A stretch of DNA of 64,000 bases from Siphonodentalium dalli. Taxonomy: Eukaryota > Mollusca > Scaphopoda > Gadilida > Siphonodentaliidae. The notes beneath the pieces are model-generated. The model was given only the letters and a program-made list of their open reading frames with translations, searched no databases and was not told the origin of the DNA. The stretch lies in NCBI GenBank assembly GCA_032622095.1, contig CP136065.1:98463343-98527342 (forward strand). The letters run 5' to 3'. Of this stretch, positions 31,801 to 41,025 are shown one piece after another; positions within the stretch are counted from its first letter, which is position 1, and each line of letters begins with the position of its first letter. Both the position numbers and the translations under genes were made by a program.

Positions 31801-33309
31801 GTAATCCAGTCTGGTATGTTCACCTTAACATTTTGGCGGGACGAAACGAGAAATTGCTTCCTACATATCGATATATGAATTCCTCGATAACCTGAAACAA
31901 ATACTTGCTTCAGCAACAACGATCTCTCAATGCATTTGATAATCGGAAGCCATTATTTTCTTAACCAGTAAATATTCTAAACAGCCCCGGTCATACCCCC
32001 ATCATTAGTGACATATTTAATATAAGCGCATGATTACAACCAATACATATGTAGTAACACATATACATGTAGATGCATCCCATTAGTGGTTTGGATACTT
32101 TATTTGTCTATTATGAAGTACATTCTATCCTTTTCATTATCATTTCACTTCATTAGTTGCCACTTCATGTTTATATACGTAGGGGCGACAGGAAGACGGC
32201 CCATCTGGGCCATGTCGCTCCTGTATAATATCATTTTTGTTTGTTTATTATCACCATTGTCATAAGCTTGTAAATATAATACAAATAAACAATCATCAAT
32301 CATCATCATCATCACAGCCAGGGTATATTGTCGTCGCTTACACCGAAGGCGACACAATGAGATGAGTCAGTCAATCACACTTGACCACATAACGACCAGC
32401 GTCGACATATTCGGTACCATGGCCATATTCCTCTACACAAAAAATCAGCTGGTATACAAAATAGTCCTATCTGGTGAATAACTACGGTTGGTGAGTATTT
32501 CGGTTACATCGAGTGTAAGTTGGATGGACAAGGTACGTCAATTTAATAATATCATATGATCATATGACCAATATATATCTTCAGATGCCGTTGACATTGG
32601 GATAACGTCATCGACAGATCCAACAATGGATATAACTACCAGCATGTCGCTGATCTCGACTGAGTCAACGACAAATGAAACGTCGAGCCAGCCAGGATCA
32701 AGTACAAGGGTAAGTGAAACGTCGAGTCAGTCCGGATCAAGTACAACCAGTGAAACATCGAGCCAGACAGGATCAAGTACAACAAGTGGAACGCCGAGTC
32801 AGCCAGGATCAAGTACAACAAGTGAAACGTCGAGCCAGCCAGCTGCAGGATCAAGTTCAACGACAACTGGTAGGAGCAACGCATCAAGTGAATCAACGAC
32901 CAGTGACATAGCGACAATGATATCCAAAGATACTATCTCGATAGTTGATTCAACAACAGCTACACAATCATTCAATACAGCAACGAGAAACATTTCGGAC
33001 GCCATGATAGGTACGACTTCTCCAGGATTCTGGTCACCAGGCCCGAGATCAAAGTCTTCTCAGTGCAGATGCTACTGCAAAGTATCCAGAAAAGAAAATG
33101 TCACCAAAAAGGATAACATCATCACGTTGTCAGTTATCCATCGCAATACAACGTCTCGATACAGGCGAAGTAAATCATCGATGTTTGAAAAAGATCTAAC
33201 GACCGTGGCCTTCGGTTTGCCGCCACTTTGCATCTGCGTAAGTGCTTTCGGGTTGATTGTCTGGATGGATATCTTCCGCCCCGAGAAAAGGCGGATTACT
33301 GTGATATAG
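10750..33309 (+). CDS. Gene A: C-type lectin-like / mucin-like single-pass membrane protein
   Basis: This is a four-exon gene: exons 10750-10825, 17054-17225, 25492-25724 and 32585-33309. All junctions are AG/GT with phases 1, 2, 1. The joined frame is 401 codons plus stop without interruption. Predicted order: signal peptide (1-25); long-form CTLD (about 26-160, Cys 29, 43, 61, 131, 147, 158, and FWMG at 94-97 in the WIGL position); Ser/Thr/Pro stalk with imperfect 11-13-residue repeats (about 175-260); C-R-C-x-C module at 321-325; RYRR at 352-355; transmembrane helix about 368-391; tail RPEKRRITVI. Type I membrane topology is inferred. The EPN/QPD sugar-specificity motif reads QPS (124-126) and the WND region reads FND, so calcium-dependent sugar binding is uncertain. 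A paralogue with identical exon structure lies inverted at 57526-43819. An ATTAAA at 33471 is a candidate polyadenylation signal. No specific gene name is recognised. Confidence 0.82.
13617..14110 (-). mobile_element. TTAA-flanked MITE family 2, copy 1 (494 bp)
   Basis: The ends AGACACGGTTGGCCTT and the inverted AAGGCCGCACGTGCCT lie between TTAA duplications at 13613-13616 and 14111-14114. The host site was probably the palindrome ATGCTTAAGCAT. Homologous copies occur inverted at 52586-53077 and, more decayed, at about 48120-48738. A short open frame (13549-13770) runs across its left boundary and is not considered a gene. Confidence 0.75.
14338..14405. repeat. 68-bp near-perfect palindrome (family member 1)
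   Basis: GCCAATGCATTCTCTTATAT continues into ATGCGAG, a short centre, and the mirror arm ending AGAGAATGCATTGGC. Related palindromes occur near 22257, 24551, 24840, 40779 and 40927, all inside MITE-like elements. Confidence 0.85.
14703..15540 (-). pseudogene. LINE reverse-transcriptase C-terminal fragment
   Basis: An open frame of about 270-280 codons begins near KKIRYLLYGCEIWGF and ends at LKHF*. YGCEIWGF, a VYRELGRWPLSIEIKKR segment and a late C-x2-C-x7-E-F-H-x4-C zinc-knuckle-like motif (CSLCNALLCDEFHFIILC) are typical of the region after the polymerase domain in invertebrate LINE ORF2 proteins. Endonuclease and catalytic RT motifs are missing, so this is a dead 5'-truncated copy. There is no in-frame stop in the remaining part, so it may be fairly young. 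Confidence 0.75.
16570..16877 (-). mobile_element. tRNA-derived SINE with 10-bp target duplications
   Basis: On the - strand the element starts GGGGCCTCGGTGGCTCAATC. TGGCTCAATCGG serves as an A box, and GGTTCAAATCC about 50 bp further serves as a B box (RNA polymerase III internal promoter). It ends CAATAAACCCC(AATC)n. Direct repeats TTAGGATTGA flank it at 16560-16569 and 16878-16887. Full-length structure with intact duplications suggests a fairly recent insertion. It is in intron 1 of gene A, is absent from the matching position in gene B, and so postdates the duplication or was lost from B. Confidence 0.85.
17054..17225 (+). CDS. Gene A exon 2: N-terminal half of CTLD
   Basis: The exon is 172 nt, with acceptor TTTTATAACAG| and donor AATAC|GTGAGTAAA. 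It encodes the CTLD start with KCYWV, FVNEP, C-A-A-Q-G-G and the A-A-T-Y segment typical of helix 1/2 of C-type lectins. It carries Cys 29, 43 and 61. Fifty of 58 residues are identical to gene B exon 2. A SINE sits 176 bp upstream. Confidence 0.85.
18190..18720 (+). pseudogene. Degraded LINE ORF2 C-terminus
   Basis: Frames broken by at least one shift read VPSYLAKQLSHTVGESSRY and RLKSSFIPSMIEEWN, then a late CEDANHYFFDCPMYIDHR. The LAKQL...VGESSRYPTRN / SFIPSMIEEWN pair and the C-x4-H-x4-C knuckle are standard for the C-terminus of CR1/L2/Jockey-type LINE proteins. This is only a remnant in intron 2 of gene A. Confidence 0.55.
19380..19690. repeat. Cluster of ACGTG / GCACGTC motifs
   Basis: CAGCACGTC, ACGACGTGCCAG, CCACGTGTTTAGCACGTC, AGACGTTTAGCACATC, AGACGTGTAGCACGTC and TACGTCGTGCTTC occur within about 310 bp. 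They look like decayed copies of a short unit rather than independent sites. ACGTG is also the core bound by bHLH-PAS factors, but there is no evidence that this intron-2 block is regulatory. Confidence 0.4.
20413..22116. other. Intron 2 of gene A, no features
   Basis: Open frames up to 138 codons on the - strand do not resemble proteins and lack coherent splice phase. A GATA-type simple repeat lies at 21654-21667. Nothing else is supported. Confidence 0.4.
22121..22435. mobile_element. piggyBac-like MITE, 315 bp, with decayed palindromes
   Basis: Ends are CCCTTTCATGCCGGGAGCTG and the inverted GCAGCTCCCGTTATGAAAGGG. TTAA is at 22117-22120 on the left and TTAC on the right, a mutated target duplication. 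It contains a well-preserved palindromic arm pair (22257-22335) and an older one (about 22168-22228), both of the GCCAATGCATTCTCTTATAT family. Confidence 0.65.
22436..24500. other. Intron 2 of gene A, mostly featureless
   Basis: On the - strand, 24016-23945 encodes a 24-residue open start (MDDFLKAKGTTRNGDF and so on) and ends AAAG|GTAATG, a possible donor. I found no phase-compatible partner exon. A GAGTTATCTCCC motif (reverse GGGAGATAAC) is at 23590-23601. It is a sequence I associate with mollusc genomes, from memory. Confidence 0.3.
24501..24957. mobile_element. Foldback MITE with paired palindromes, 457 bp
   Basis: Terminal arms of about 118 bp: GTGACCCGCCATATCAAATC and GTCGGAAGTCGG, then CCCTGTGCCAATGC and so on, mirrored at the right end. 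Each arm contains a 69-bp palindrome (24551-24619 and 24840-24908). The central spacer contains a third, imperfect hairpin (GAGCCCCA...TGGGGCTC, 24689-24752). The structure is a palindrome made of palindromes. There is no coding capacity. Confidence 0.7.
25057..25197. mobile_element. Tc1/mariner- or pogo-type MITE, 141 bp, TA target duplication
   Basis: Inverted ends CAGTAATGCTCTAAGTAATC and the reverse, about 28 bp with few differences, are flanked by TA on both sides (25055-25056, 25198-25199). CAGT ends at TA are typical of the Tc1/mariner superfamily. It is 295 bp upstream of exon 3 of gene A. Confidence 0.75.
25492..25724 (+). CDS. Gene A exon 3: C-terminal half of CTLD
   Basis: The exon is 233 nt, with acceptor ATCCGTTCCAG| and donor GAAAG|GTTATT. 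The open frame continues past the donor to a TAG at 25757, but similarity to gene B ends right after the GTTATTATCAT shared by both, so the donor is accepted. It encodes ARFWMGI, WYPGQPS, GPC, FNDQYC and TTLCEK, with the last three CTLD cysteines (131, 147, 158). Sixty-four of 77 residues match gene B. Confidence 0.83.
25760..28860. other. Intron 3 of gene A, left part
   Basis: No gene is supported. Two related roughly 250-bp stretches (about 26570-26850 and 27300-27580) share TATGCTGAAATTGTAAAGTT, TAATAATATGTTGTTGAAAA and GCCTGAAAATAATGTATAAC with modest divergence, so this part holds a direct duplication about 725 bp apart. Confidence 0.5.
28868..32318 (+). mobile_element. 5'-truncated, broken LINE (CR1/L2/Jockey group)
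   Basis: Order along the + strand: AP-type endonuclease (DVIALSEI near 28927; LIGDFNIDLL near 29270; DVSDHFA near 29470), linker, reverse transcriptase (NYRPISILPAFSKIMEKL; QFGFRANHSTT; FIDLSKAFD; GVPQ*SILGPLLF; SFADDTT near 30870), and a C-terminal region ending CQDCKVA* at 31760. The 3' UTR has a hairpin with GGGCGACA...TGTCGCTCC (32183-32223) and an (ATC)n tail. Breaks: frameshifts near 29005, 29585, 30480, 30828 and 30965, and a TGA at 30800-30802 in place of Gly of the GVPQG motif. Translation begins mid-endonuclease, so the 5' end is truncated. It lies in intron 3 of gene A only. Confidence 0.88.
32319..32584 (+). other. Intron 3 end of gene A, homologous to gene B
   Basis: Sequence from GGGTATATTGTCGTCGCTTA to the exon 4 acceptor aligns (inverted) with 44673-44990 of gene B intron 3, and similarity begins right at the LINE tail. 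This marks the LINE's 3' insertion boundary. Confidence 0.6.
32585..33309 (+). CDS. Gene A exon 4: mucin-like stalk, juxtamembrane module, TM, tail
   Basis: The exon is 725 nt including the stop TAG. The acceptor is ATATATCTTCAG|, identical in gene B. About five copies of an S-E-T-S-S-Q-P-G-S-S-T-T-like unit (32676-32870) form a stalk likely to be O-glycosylated. Then come a Thr/Ser region, SSQCRCYC, a basic and Thr-rich segment with RYRRSK, and a hydrophobic helix ending VWMDIF followed by a basic tail. The C-R-C-x-C plus Arg/Ser segment before the membrane recalls a C-terminal module I associate with lophotrochozoan surface proteins. That association is from memory and unproven here. Confidence 0.83.
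32676..32870 (+). repeat. Coding minisatellite in gene A stalk, about five units
   Basis: Units encode E-T-S-S-Q-P/S/T-G-S-S-T-T/R with lengths of 33-39 bp. They are less regular than in gene B, and the last unit carries a small insertion (PAAGSSS). Confidence 0.85.
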
Positions 33310-34129
33310 ACAGCGCAGCCGCACACCGGAAACCGACGAATGAAACGTTCATATTGACACATATGACACGAGAATGAGGTACCTCAGATATCTGGTTTGG
33401 TGAATGACGTCCTCCGAATTTGTTTTTACATATTGGTTTGAATATGAGTACTATTGCATAGAAATAGAACATTAAATCTGCATCTTTCAACATTGATTAG
33501 AAAACGATATATATATATTAGTATGAACTTGTCTCATATTGAGTATAAGAAAGGCTATTGGTCTAGAAATGTAAACCATTGGAAGGGAAATAAGATATTG
33601 ATTTAAGAAAGATTGCTATTTAAATGGAATGTACGTCTATTGAATGCTTGGTGCATGCAATTAGTTAAACAATCTACTATTTGTTATTATTTAACATATT
33701 TTCCGACCAAACGGCTGCCCATAGCCATGCCTATATGAAATCGTTTTCAAAGTCGTTTTCAAATGTGGCGTTGGTTCACTGATATACTGATATCGTATTC
33801 CAGTCGAATTGACATCCGATGGCAAGGGAATCCCTTCCTCCGATTGGTTAGCGTAAAGAATAAGCGCTGCCAAATCAGCCGATGCTCCATCCAAATGTGC
33901 AGATAACGTACACATCGTAATAAATTTATGATGAACTAACATGTGTGTTATTATTTGATCTTTACTGCTAAGAAAATTTAGTAACATTTTTCAATTACCG
34001 AACTTTATCCGATATTTCATTATGTTAACTTGTGAGTCCTAAATCAAAGTCAATTGTTATTATATTTAGTGAAGAGTTTGTCCTGACTTGCGAACCAATT
34101 ATCGACATATTGACAGTGTAGGGTGTGCT
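33310..34129. other. 3' flank of gene A
   Basis: About 110 bp after the stop codon still match (inverted) the gene B 3' flank at 43700-43818 (for example GGTACCTCAGATATCTGGTT), then similarity stops. ATTAAA at 33471-33476 may be the polyadenylation signal. No further gene is seen. Confidence 0.45.
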
Positions 34130-34197
34130 GATGGATTGACATTTGAAATCCAAGATGGCAACTGGCGGCCATCTTGGATTTCAAATGTCAATCCATC
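34130..34197. repeat. Perfect 29-bp hairpin
   Basis: GATGGATTGACATTTGAAAT plus CCAAGATGG pairs exactly with the arm at 34169-34197 across a 10-base loop (CAACTGGCGG). The flanks GGTGT and ACACC extend the stem with a bulge. It could be a tiny foldback element. A terminator function is not implied in this eukaryotic setting. Confidence 0.85.
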
Positions 34198-34315
34198 AAC
34201 ACCATAAATTAGTTTGGAATCATACTGGATGTCGATCTGTGTAAATTATCAATATTTAGAAGGACCATGACGCCACGCCACCGGGAGTTACTTTAGCGTC
34301 TTGAAATCAGTTCAA

Positions 34316-34525
34316 ATGAAACACTGTGATACTCGGGTCGTCTGTAAGAAACACTGTGATATCCGGGGTCGTATATAAACATTGTGATAGCCGGGGTCAT
34401 ATATATATAAACACTGTGATAGCAGGGGTCGTATATAGAAACACTGTGCTACCCGGGTCGTATGTAGATACAGTGTGATACCCGGGTTCGTCTGCAAGAA
34501 ACGATGTGATGATACCCGGGGTCCG
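34316..34525 (+). repeat. Minisatellite, about 29-bp unit, about seven copies
   Basis: Units of the form AAACACTGTGATACCCGGGT plus CGTATATAG with point changes and small indels. No coding role. Confidence 0.8.
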
Positions 34526-35289
34526 ACGTTCATTTAATGGATCGTCGGAATTCAATTTTGACTGAGCATGCTTGATTGTTCGGTATTTGTTCGTTCGTAT
34601 TTGTTCCGTGTTAGTTTGTTCTTGATTATGCAGAAACGTCTGGAAGCTTGCGAATGCCACTATTCCCCAAGTTCAACGTCATATGCAAAACGTTCACGAG
34701 TTGGTAGTCTTGGTGAAAGTATTTCAAAGTTATAACGACTATCATTAGGGTCGAGTCTCTTGTTGGAATCCAAAATACATTCAGATGTTATGCCATTTTA
34801 TATTCTAAATAATGAAGGACTTTGTAGTGCTAATGTTCAGCACAGTCAGCACAACGAGGAGTGTGTATAGATGTAACACATTAACAATTATATAATGCAA
34901 TCATATGTGGTGTTAATGTATAGGCATCAGTATTTAGGAAACTGCACATGCTAGCGTTATCTCGCTAAGCTGGATCGAACACTACCGGACGTCGATTCCT
35001 AACTCTATGATAGTCCTATTACAACCATTGTCCGATTTAGATTTAACGGGAATTATAATGGCGAAGGTTGAGCACAAACGACATCGCGTGGCAGCCATCT
35101 TTTTAACGGATTTGGATGTTGATTGCTTGGGAAATGATTGATGAAAAATAGCGCTCGAGCAATAAGTATGCAGATTAATATACTTGATGTTCTATCCCAG
35201 AAACTTCGCATACAGTATTATCAGTTACCTGACAGTGTCTATTAAATGCGTACGGAGGTATTGTTAGCGTTTTGACAATTTATATGTAT

Positions 35290-36055
35290 TAGGTTAGAAA
35301 CGAGCAGAGTTAAGCAATCAGATGGTCATAAGTGGTGCGTTTGCTGCTCTACTATGTGTGCCACCTAGCCTCACCGTTAATATGACCATACGCAAGCGTA
35401 ATTAATGAACCAAAGCTGATCCATGAGGGTATATGTGGCTTCCTTAACAGTTCTTATGGAAATCAGTTTATAGATTCCCACAAGATAAGATTCACATTTA
35501 TAGGCCTTATTCCATGTGGTGGCTATTAATAATTACACTCCGTAAATGAGGGGTCGTCGATAAAATGGATCATAATCACAATTTCGTGTATAAATTAGGC
35601 CAATCGTAAATTCGGGTATCTAAAAATTCCAAGATTCATAATATAACCAAATTAATTCGCCACCTCGTGGTTTAAACCCCAATAAACATAAGGAACTATT
35701 TTCTTTTCGTAAAATTGTTGATATAGTATAAACCACCAACATAAAATTACTCAAAAGTGAAGATAGTTCTATGTGATCGATGGGGAATCGGGAATCGTTT
35801 TACTGAAATTAACCATTATATTTCTTGACGCTGGTGGAGATCTCCGCTTAAGATACTGGATGGAGAAGCGTGTCCATTTCATCATGTTCAGTTCATTCAG
35901 GTTCATGTCAACACCATGGAAAGTCGACGAACAACGTCGTCTTTTAGCTTTCCCCATTGACCGAATTCGCGTGAATCTGAATGTATCTTCTTCTTTTTCC
36001 ATACATGTAATTATATGTTTCCTTTCGATTCAAGCAAATTAAAAAATATATATGG
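35290..36055 (+). repeat. Dispersed repeat, copy 1 (direct repeat of 44990-45510)
   Basis: Long colinear similarity with 44990-45510 in the same orientation: AGCGTAATTAATGAACC, ATTACACTCCGTAAATGAGG, CGGGTATCTAAAAATTCCAA, CCCCATTGACCGAATTCGCG. This copy is about 250 bp longer. The direct orientation is unexpected because the surrounding genes are inverted with respect to each other, so the block is a separate repeat or has been rearranged. A frame of 89 codons (35773-36042) lies inside but is not conserved in the other copy. Confidence 0.65.
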
Positions 36056-36074
36056 TTAATCAGATGCATATATG

Positions 36075-36620
36075 TATATTACTCTGGTAAAATGTGGTTA
36101 TTTCAGGTTTACAATAAATACACTCTGGTAAAAGCCCGGTATACCGTGGTTTATCAGGCTCTACTCTGGTAAAGTCAGGTTTACCATGATATACTCTGAT
36201 AACAGCTATGTAAAACACATGTAAAAATGGCACCCCTTGTAAATTCCAATTAAAGGCATTGTACAATCAGGGTAACGGTGATATACTCTGGTAAAAACCA
36301 TGTAAAAGCCATGTAAAATGGACATACCCCTGTCAATTCCAAATAAATCATGGTTAAGTCAGGTTAACAATGAAATACTCTGGTAGAGGCTATGTAAAAG
36401 CCATGCAAAAAGGACATACCCTTGTAAGTAAAGGCATGGTAAAATTAGGATCATAATGATATACTCTGGTAAAAGCCATGTAAAATGGAAATACCTGTCA
36501 ATTCCAAGTAAATTATGGTTAACAGTCACATTTCTGGTAAAAGTCATGCGAAAGCCATGGAAAAAGGACAAACCCTTGTAAATTTCAATTTGTCAATTAA
36601 ATCATGGTAAAGTCAGGTTA
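36075..36620 (+). repeat. Degenerate tandem repeat, period about 85-95 bp
   Basis: ATACTCTGGTAAA-like landmarks recur at about 36281, 36375 and 36461 with related shorter spacings before and after. Shared parts include GCCATGTAAAA, GGACATACCC, TTGTAAATTCCAA and CATGGTTAAGTCAGGTTAAC. Confidence 0.65.
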
Positions 36621-36629
36621 ACTCTTTAG

Positions 36630-39600
36630 TTCCCGCGCTAGCTGTGTAAGCCACCCCGTCATATCCATGCTGCTATATCATAACCCCGACGGCGTGTTCC
36701 CGGCCATATATCAAGTACCATACCATATTTCCCCAGGAGTTTTTGGCTCGTCAGATAGTAACCCGTTACTCCATACATGGTGGTAAATATGTTACTGTGT
36801 TGACACAGTGAGGAGATAATATGTTGGAGTGACAGTTCCAACTGGGCCCTAGACGTGACGACCTTTTCATTAGGATTAGTGTTATGTGTGATGAACGAAT
36901 AATGTTTTTTGCGGGAACGAATTTCTGTCGCATGCTTATGGAGATTACTATTGTTCATGGAACAGAAATATTGTTGCGAAAGGCATTGATTCAAAAATAA
37001 GATACGTCAGATCAGTTGCTGAATACCCCTTGAAGTGGGAATGAGGTCGGTTTTGTCAGTGAATCCACGGGCTGGTAATTTAACAAGAAGTTGATGGGGT
37101 AGGCAATAGTTATTATACAATGCATTAGTATTTTGTCGCTGATATAAGTTGCAATGCCATAAAGGCACAAGTTTAATTTGATTGTATGCCACGTCCAAGC
37201 AATATAGTGTATCATCATTATTTTTTTGTTAAACTTGTTCACCGTTGTTATGATTGATGTATACATTACAGATAAAATAACTTGAACTTGAACATGAAGT
37301 CTTTGGATAAGACCGTAAGAATATCTGCGACATACATTTGATCCCGTTAACTTATGCTGTCAAAAACATCGGAGCAAGAAACTAGTGAGATATTAAAATA
37401 AGTTTCGCATATATTTGAGCTAGTTATTTGTAGTTTCCATTATGCTAGTCTGAGTTGACAATTTATCGTTTATAGCTTTAAAAGCAGGATGATCCAAGTA
37501 ATCCGAGTCCATATCTCTATCAAAGTCCCTGGCAAGTTAGCAGAGAAAGAGTAAAAACATTCACCGACCTTCGTTTGCTCACAGATAACTGGATTGTCAT
37601 CATCCATTTTAATACTTTTCGACGACTTTTTGCACATAAATGGTTTTATAGTGGGTCAGAAGTCAGATCTCTTGACAACCTCAGCACACCTGTGTGTTTA
37701 AATTTCATTGCAGCAGGTTTATGAATAACTTTGAAAACAACAGTTTCATAATCATTGTAATTATGATCGATGTCAATATCAGTAGAACAATTTTTAGTCA
37801 CTGGGGTATCAATATCATAATCGGACAAATAAGTTCCACTGGTAGCAGCTTCAAGAACAATAACCAAATTGTTATGATTAGCATTTATGAAACATTTATG
37901 TAGGAAATTGTCGAAGGTATAGATATGTCATCACCAGAAATAAAGTTATAACAATCACTGATGCACCTAGGAAAGTTCAGAACGTCCTGAATAGTATTTG
38001 GCTTATTGTGCCCGACCCCAAAGGTGGTTCGGTGTATATTGTCGATGATTCTGTACGTTTGAATGTATCACCTTGTAACTCAGGTGGTAATTATCTGATG
38101 ACATTGTTCTTTGCATGGTGACAGCTTGGGAAAAGGATACCCACATACTACGGGGTTCGTCCATCCATTTTATCAGAGTTATGGCCCTTTTTGAATTTGA
38201 GGATTTTGTGTCCATACGAACATTTCAACTGGTATCTTGGACATGGGCCATTGGAGTTGGTTGCACTTTAATTGTATCTCTGTGCGAACATTTAGGCTTG
38301 TAACTGGGGTATGCATCATCCGATGGTCGGTGTCTGCAGTATGGTGATAGCCCACCATGCAGCAAAGGTTACCGATATACTTCGGGTTTCGTCCATTCAT
38401 TGTTACCAGGGTTAGGTCCGTGTTGGACTTAGAATTATATTGAATCTTTGCGTGGTAACTCCAGTAACAATTGGCATGCTAATAGCCCAGGATTGACGGA
38501 AGGATACAGACATGTTTTGTCCATCTGTTTTGTTGGAAATAACGCGATTTTCCATATTTGCTTCACATTTATCATCGTCACTCAAGTATCAACAGATGTA
38601 TTTTAATATTTTAGAACCGTGATAGGACAATATGAGTTAGAGGATACAATGGGCTTTATGCGTTGATTTCCTCCGAATAATGAACCTTCTTGGATTAAGA
38701 AAATAATATTTCCCATCCATAATATTTAGTATTATCCAATCTCTAAACTGAGCACCGGAGACATATACATATATGCCACGCTTGTCGTAGCACTTGTTAG
38801 TCTAGATAGAGAAATTCAAAAGAAAGAACTGGACATAATACTTGAGTTCAGATATAATGATTCAGGTACCCCCACGTAAAAGAATACAAACGTTTAAAAC
38901 TGACAACAGGCCCCAAGTCCTGTTATAACTCTTTGTATAAACAATCCCGATACTTCAGCACGGATGTTATATGCATGTTATATAGGGCATTGCTTGAAAT
39001 TATATACAAGTTATAACTGTGGCAGGACTTTTATCAAACATAAGTTGGAAATTAATGCGTCACTTTCTATACTTAACTTTTATGACATGCACTATTCTTA
39101 CATTGTTAGTGTTCAAGTACCAAAAGCTTCTGCAAATATTTTTGTCACAAATGCAGTTTACATATCCTTGAAGTCATTCGATGTTTAAGAAATTTGATAA
39201 TTATTTTTATTTAGAAATACAACCACCCATAACTATTTTCTGAGAGTGTTCGCGTCATGCCTATTTGTCAATGTGAACTTGGGATTAGGTGAGTTTTAAG
39301 TCACATGCCCATAACCAAATTCCACCACATTCAACACATATCTGTCCAATTAACCATCTGCTTGCACGGACCATGACTGCAAAGTATAATTGGGCTGCCA
39401 TATTTACGTGCGCTCGCGCAACAGTATGGCGATCAGACAGATTCGTAGGTTGGTGTCACCCTACTCCGTTTCACTCCATGACGTCACCAAAAACGACGTA
39501 AAACCTCGTGGCGTTCTGACATTTTTACTGTGCCGCGTTTTTGCTATATTTATTTTAGGTGTTGTTTTCGTTTATTTGTTTGTCGCCGATATCGTCATTT

Positions 39601-40625
39601 GTCGGGATTCCCTGTTTCTATATTTAAAACTGGCATGCTCGTAGTGAGTCTCGATTTCGATTTTTTCTCCCAGGTCAAAATACGTCAGAGTTATGACAAA
39701 AATAGATCGACCTACATTTTCTCCATCATAACTCTACATCAAAGAGTCTATAGACTCCTTCGGGACCTACATAGACTCCTTCATTTGGGTATTTTTACTT
39801 ATAATTGGGAAGTTTTATCATTTTTGGTTCGTGTTAAGACCTCTTTGTATCGTGCGGGAAAAGAGAGACATTCAAAACGCGATTTCGTAATTCGACGCAA
39901 TAGGCTGAATAGCCTAACCTTCAGCCGAGTTCTGGGTCAAATACGACGAATGACGTAACACAAAACAAAACGCATTTGTTGACACAAACACCGTTTGAAG
40001 AGTTTATTATTACATAAAATGATCGTTATTGATTAATTATTGATTAATTATTGATATTTATTGTTGCATATTGGCTGCTATCAATATTTACACAGATTGT
40101 ATTAATTATTTCTTATAATTGCTCCTTTGGTCAACTTTGACTATCGGAAAATAAAAATAAAAATATGCCGCTGAACAAAATGTAATCGATAATAAAGTCT
40201 CATCCTTTCGGCAAAATGGAATTGGTTTTAATTACTTAAATGATTAATATAGTAATTTGCCTTTTATCTGTGATGAAATGAGAAATGGTAATTGTCTTTT
40301 TTTGCTAACATTAAATTAAATTAAATAAATTAATTAAAATACAGTGAAATTATTGTTTAAATTATTGTTTATTACATTTTTGCGCACGTTGGCATCTCTC
40401 TGAGTGCATTCTAGTTGAGATTGCCTTATGTGGGGGCATGTTATATCGAATAATATATTACGAAATTATGTCGTCCCTCTTATGAAGCCAGATACATATT
40501 TGTCCTGGGAAATTCCTTAGCGTCTTGAAGTTCCTGACTGGGTTTCTGAAAAAAACATATGGGTGTTTTCCTTAAGTTATTTTCAAACAGTCGGATCGAA
40601 TTGTCTATATGTGTTTGTCCGAGAC
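36630..40625. other. Spacer between the two 3' gene ends, no gene supported
   Basis: A weak direct repeat at about 38115-38560 shares AAAGGATACC/AAAGGTTACC, GGGTTTCGTCCATTCATT and CAGGGTTAGG variants. At 39390-39958 two overlapping + strand frames (84 and 142 codons) are open but composition is not protein-like. Nearby TGACGTCA (39479-39486) is a CRE-type palindrome. From 39990 to 40380 the sequence is very AT-rich. Confidence 0.4.
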
Positions 40626-40629
40626 TTAA

Positions 40630-41021
40630 CCCTTTACCCAACAAACCGGCCAAAACCGGCCAAATAAAGCTGCAACAGCCTAAAATAACTTCGGTCTGTC
40701 TCAATAGAACCATACAAATATGGATATCATTGGAACCGGCTCCTTGACCACATTGTGATAGTTACAATTATGCCCTGTGCCAATGCATTCTCTTATATAT
40801 GCGAGTCGACCATAGGTCGCCTCGCATATATAAGAGAATGCATTGGCCTAAAAAAAATCTTTTTTTAACACTTTTTACCATTTTTTCTTACATTCTTTAA
40901 CAATTTTATAATTTTTAATGTGTTAAGCCAATGCATTCTCTTATATATGCGAGGCGACCTATGGTCGACTCGCATATATAAGAGAATGCATTGGCACAGG
41001 GCCCTTCTGTTGGGTAAAGGG
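40630..41021. mobile_element. piggyBac-like MITE, 392 bp, with paired palindromes
   Basis: Ends CCCTTTACCCAACA and the inverted TGTTGGGTAAAGGG with TTAA duplications at 40626-40629 and 41022-41025. Inside are two 69-bp palindromes in opposite orientation (40779-40847 and 40927-40995), each with the CCCTGT side facing outward, almost the same as in the 24.5-kb element. Confidence 0.8.
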
Positions 41022-41025
41022 TTAA

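Noticed and set aside
32285-32312. Short ATC repeat as possible CRISPR or regulatory repeat
   Set aside because: It is the simple-repeat tail of the LINE in a eukaryotic genome. No spacer structure.
34316-34525. CRISPR-like array
   Set aside because: Units are contiguous and diverged with no unique spacers. It is a minisatellite.
39530-39958. 142-codon frame on the + strand with nearby CRE-like site
   Set aside because: It overlaps another frame of 84 codons. Residue composition is not protein-like and nothing is recognised, so it is kept only as a note.
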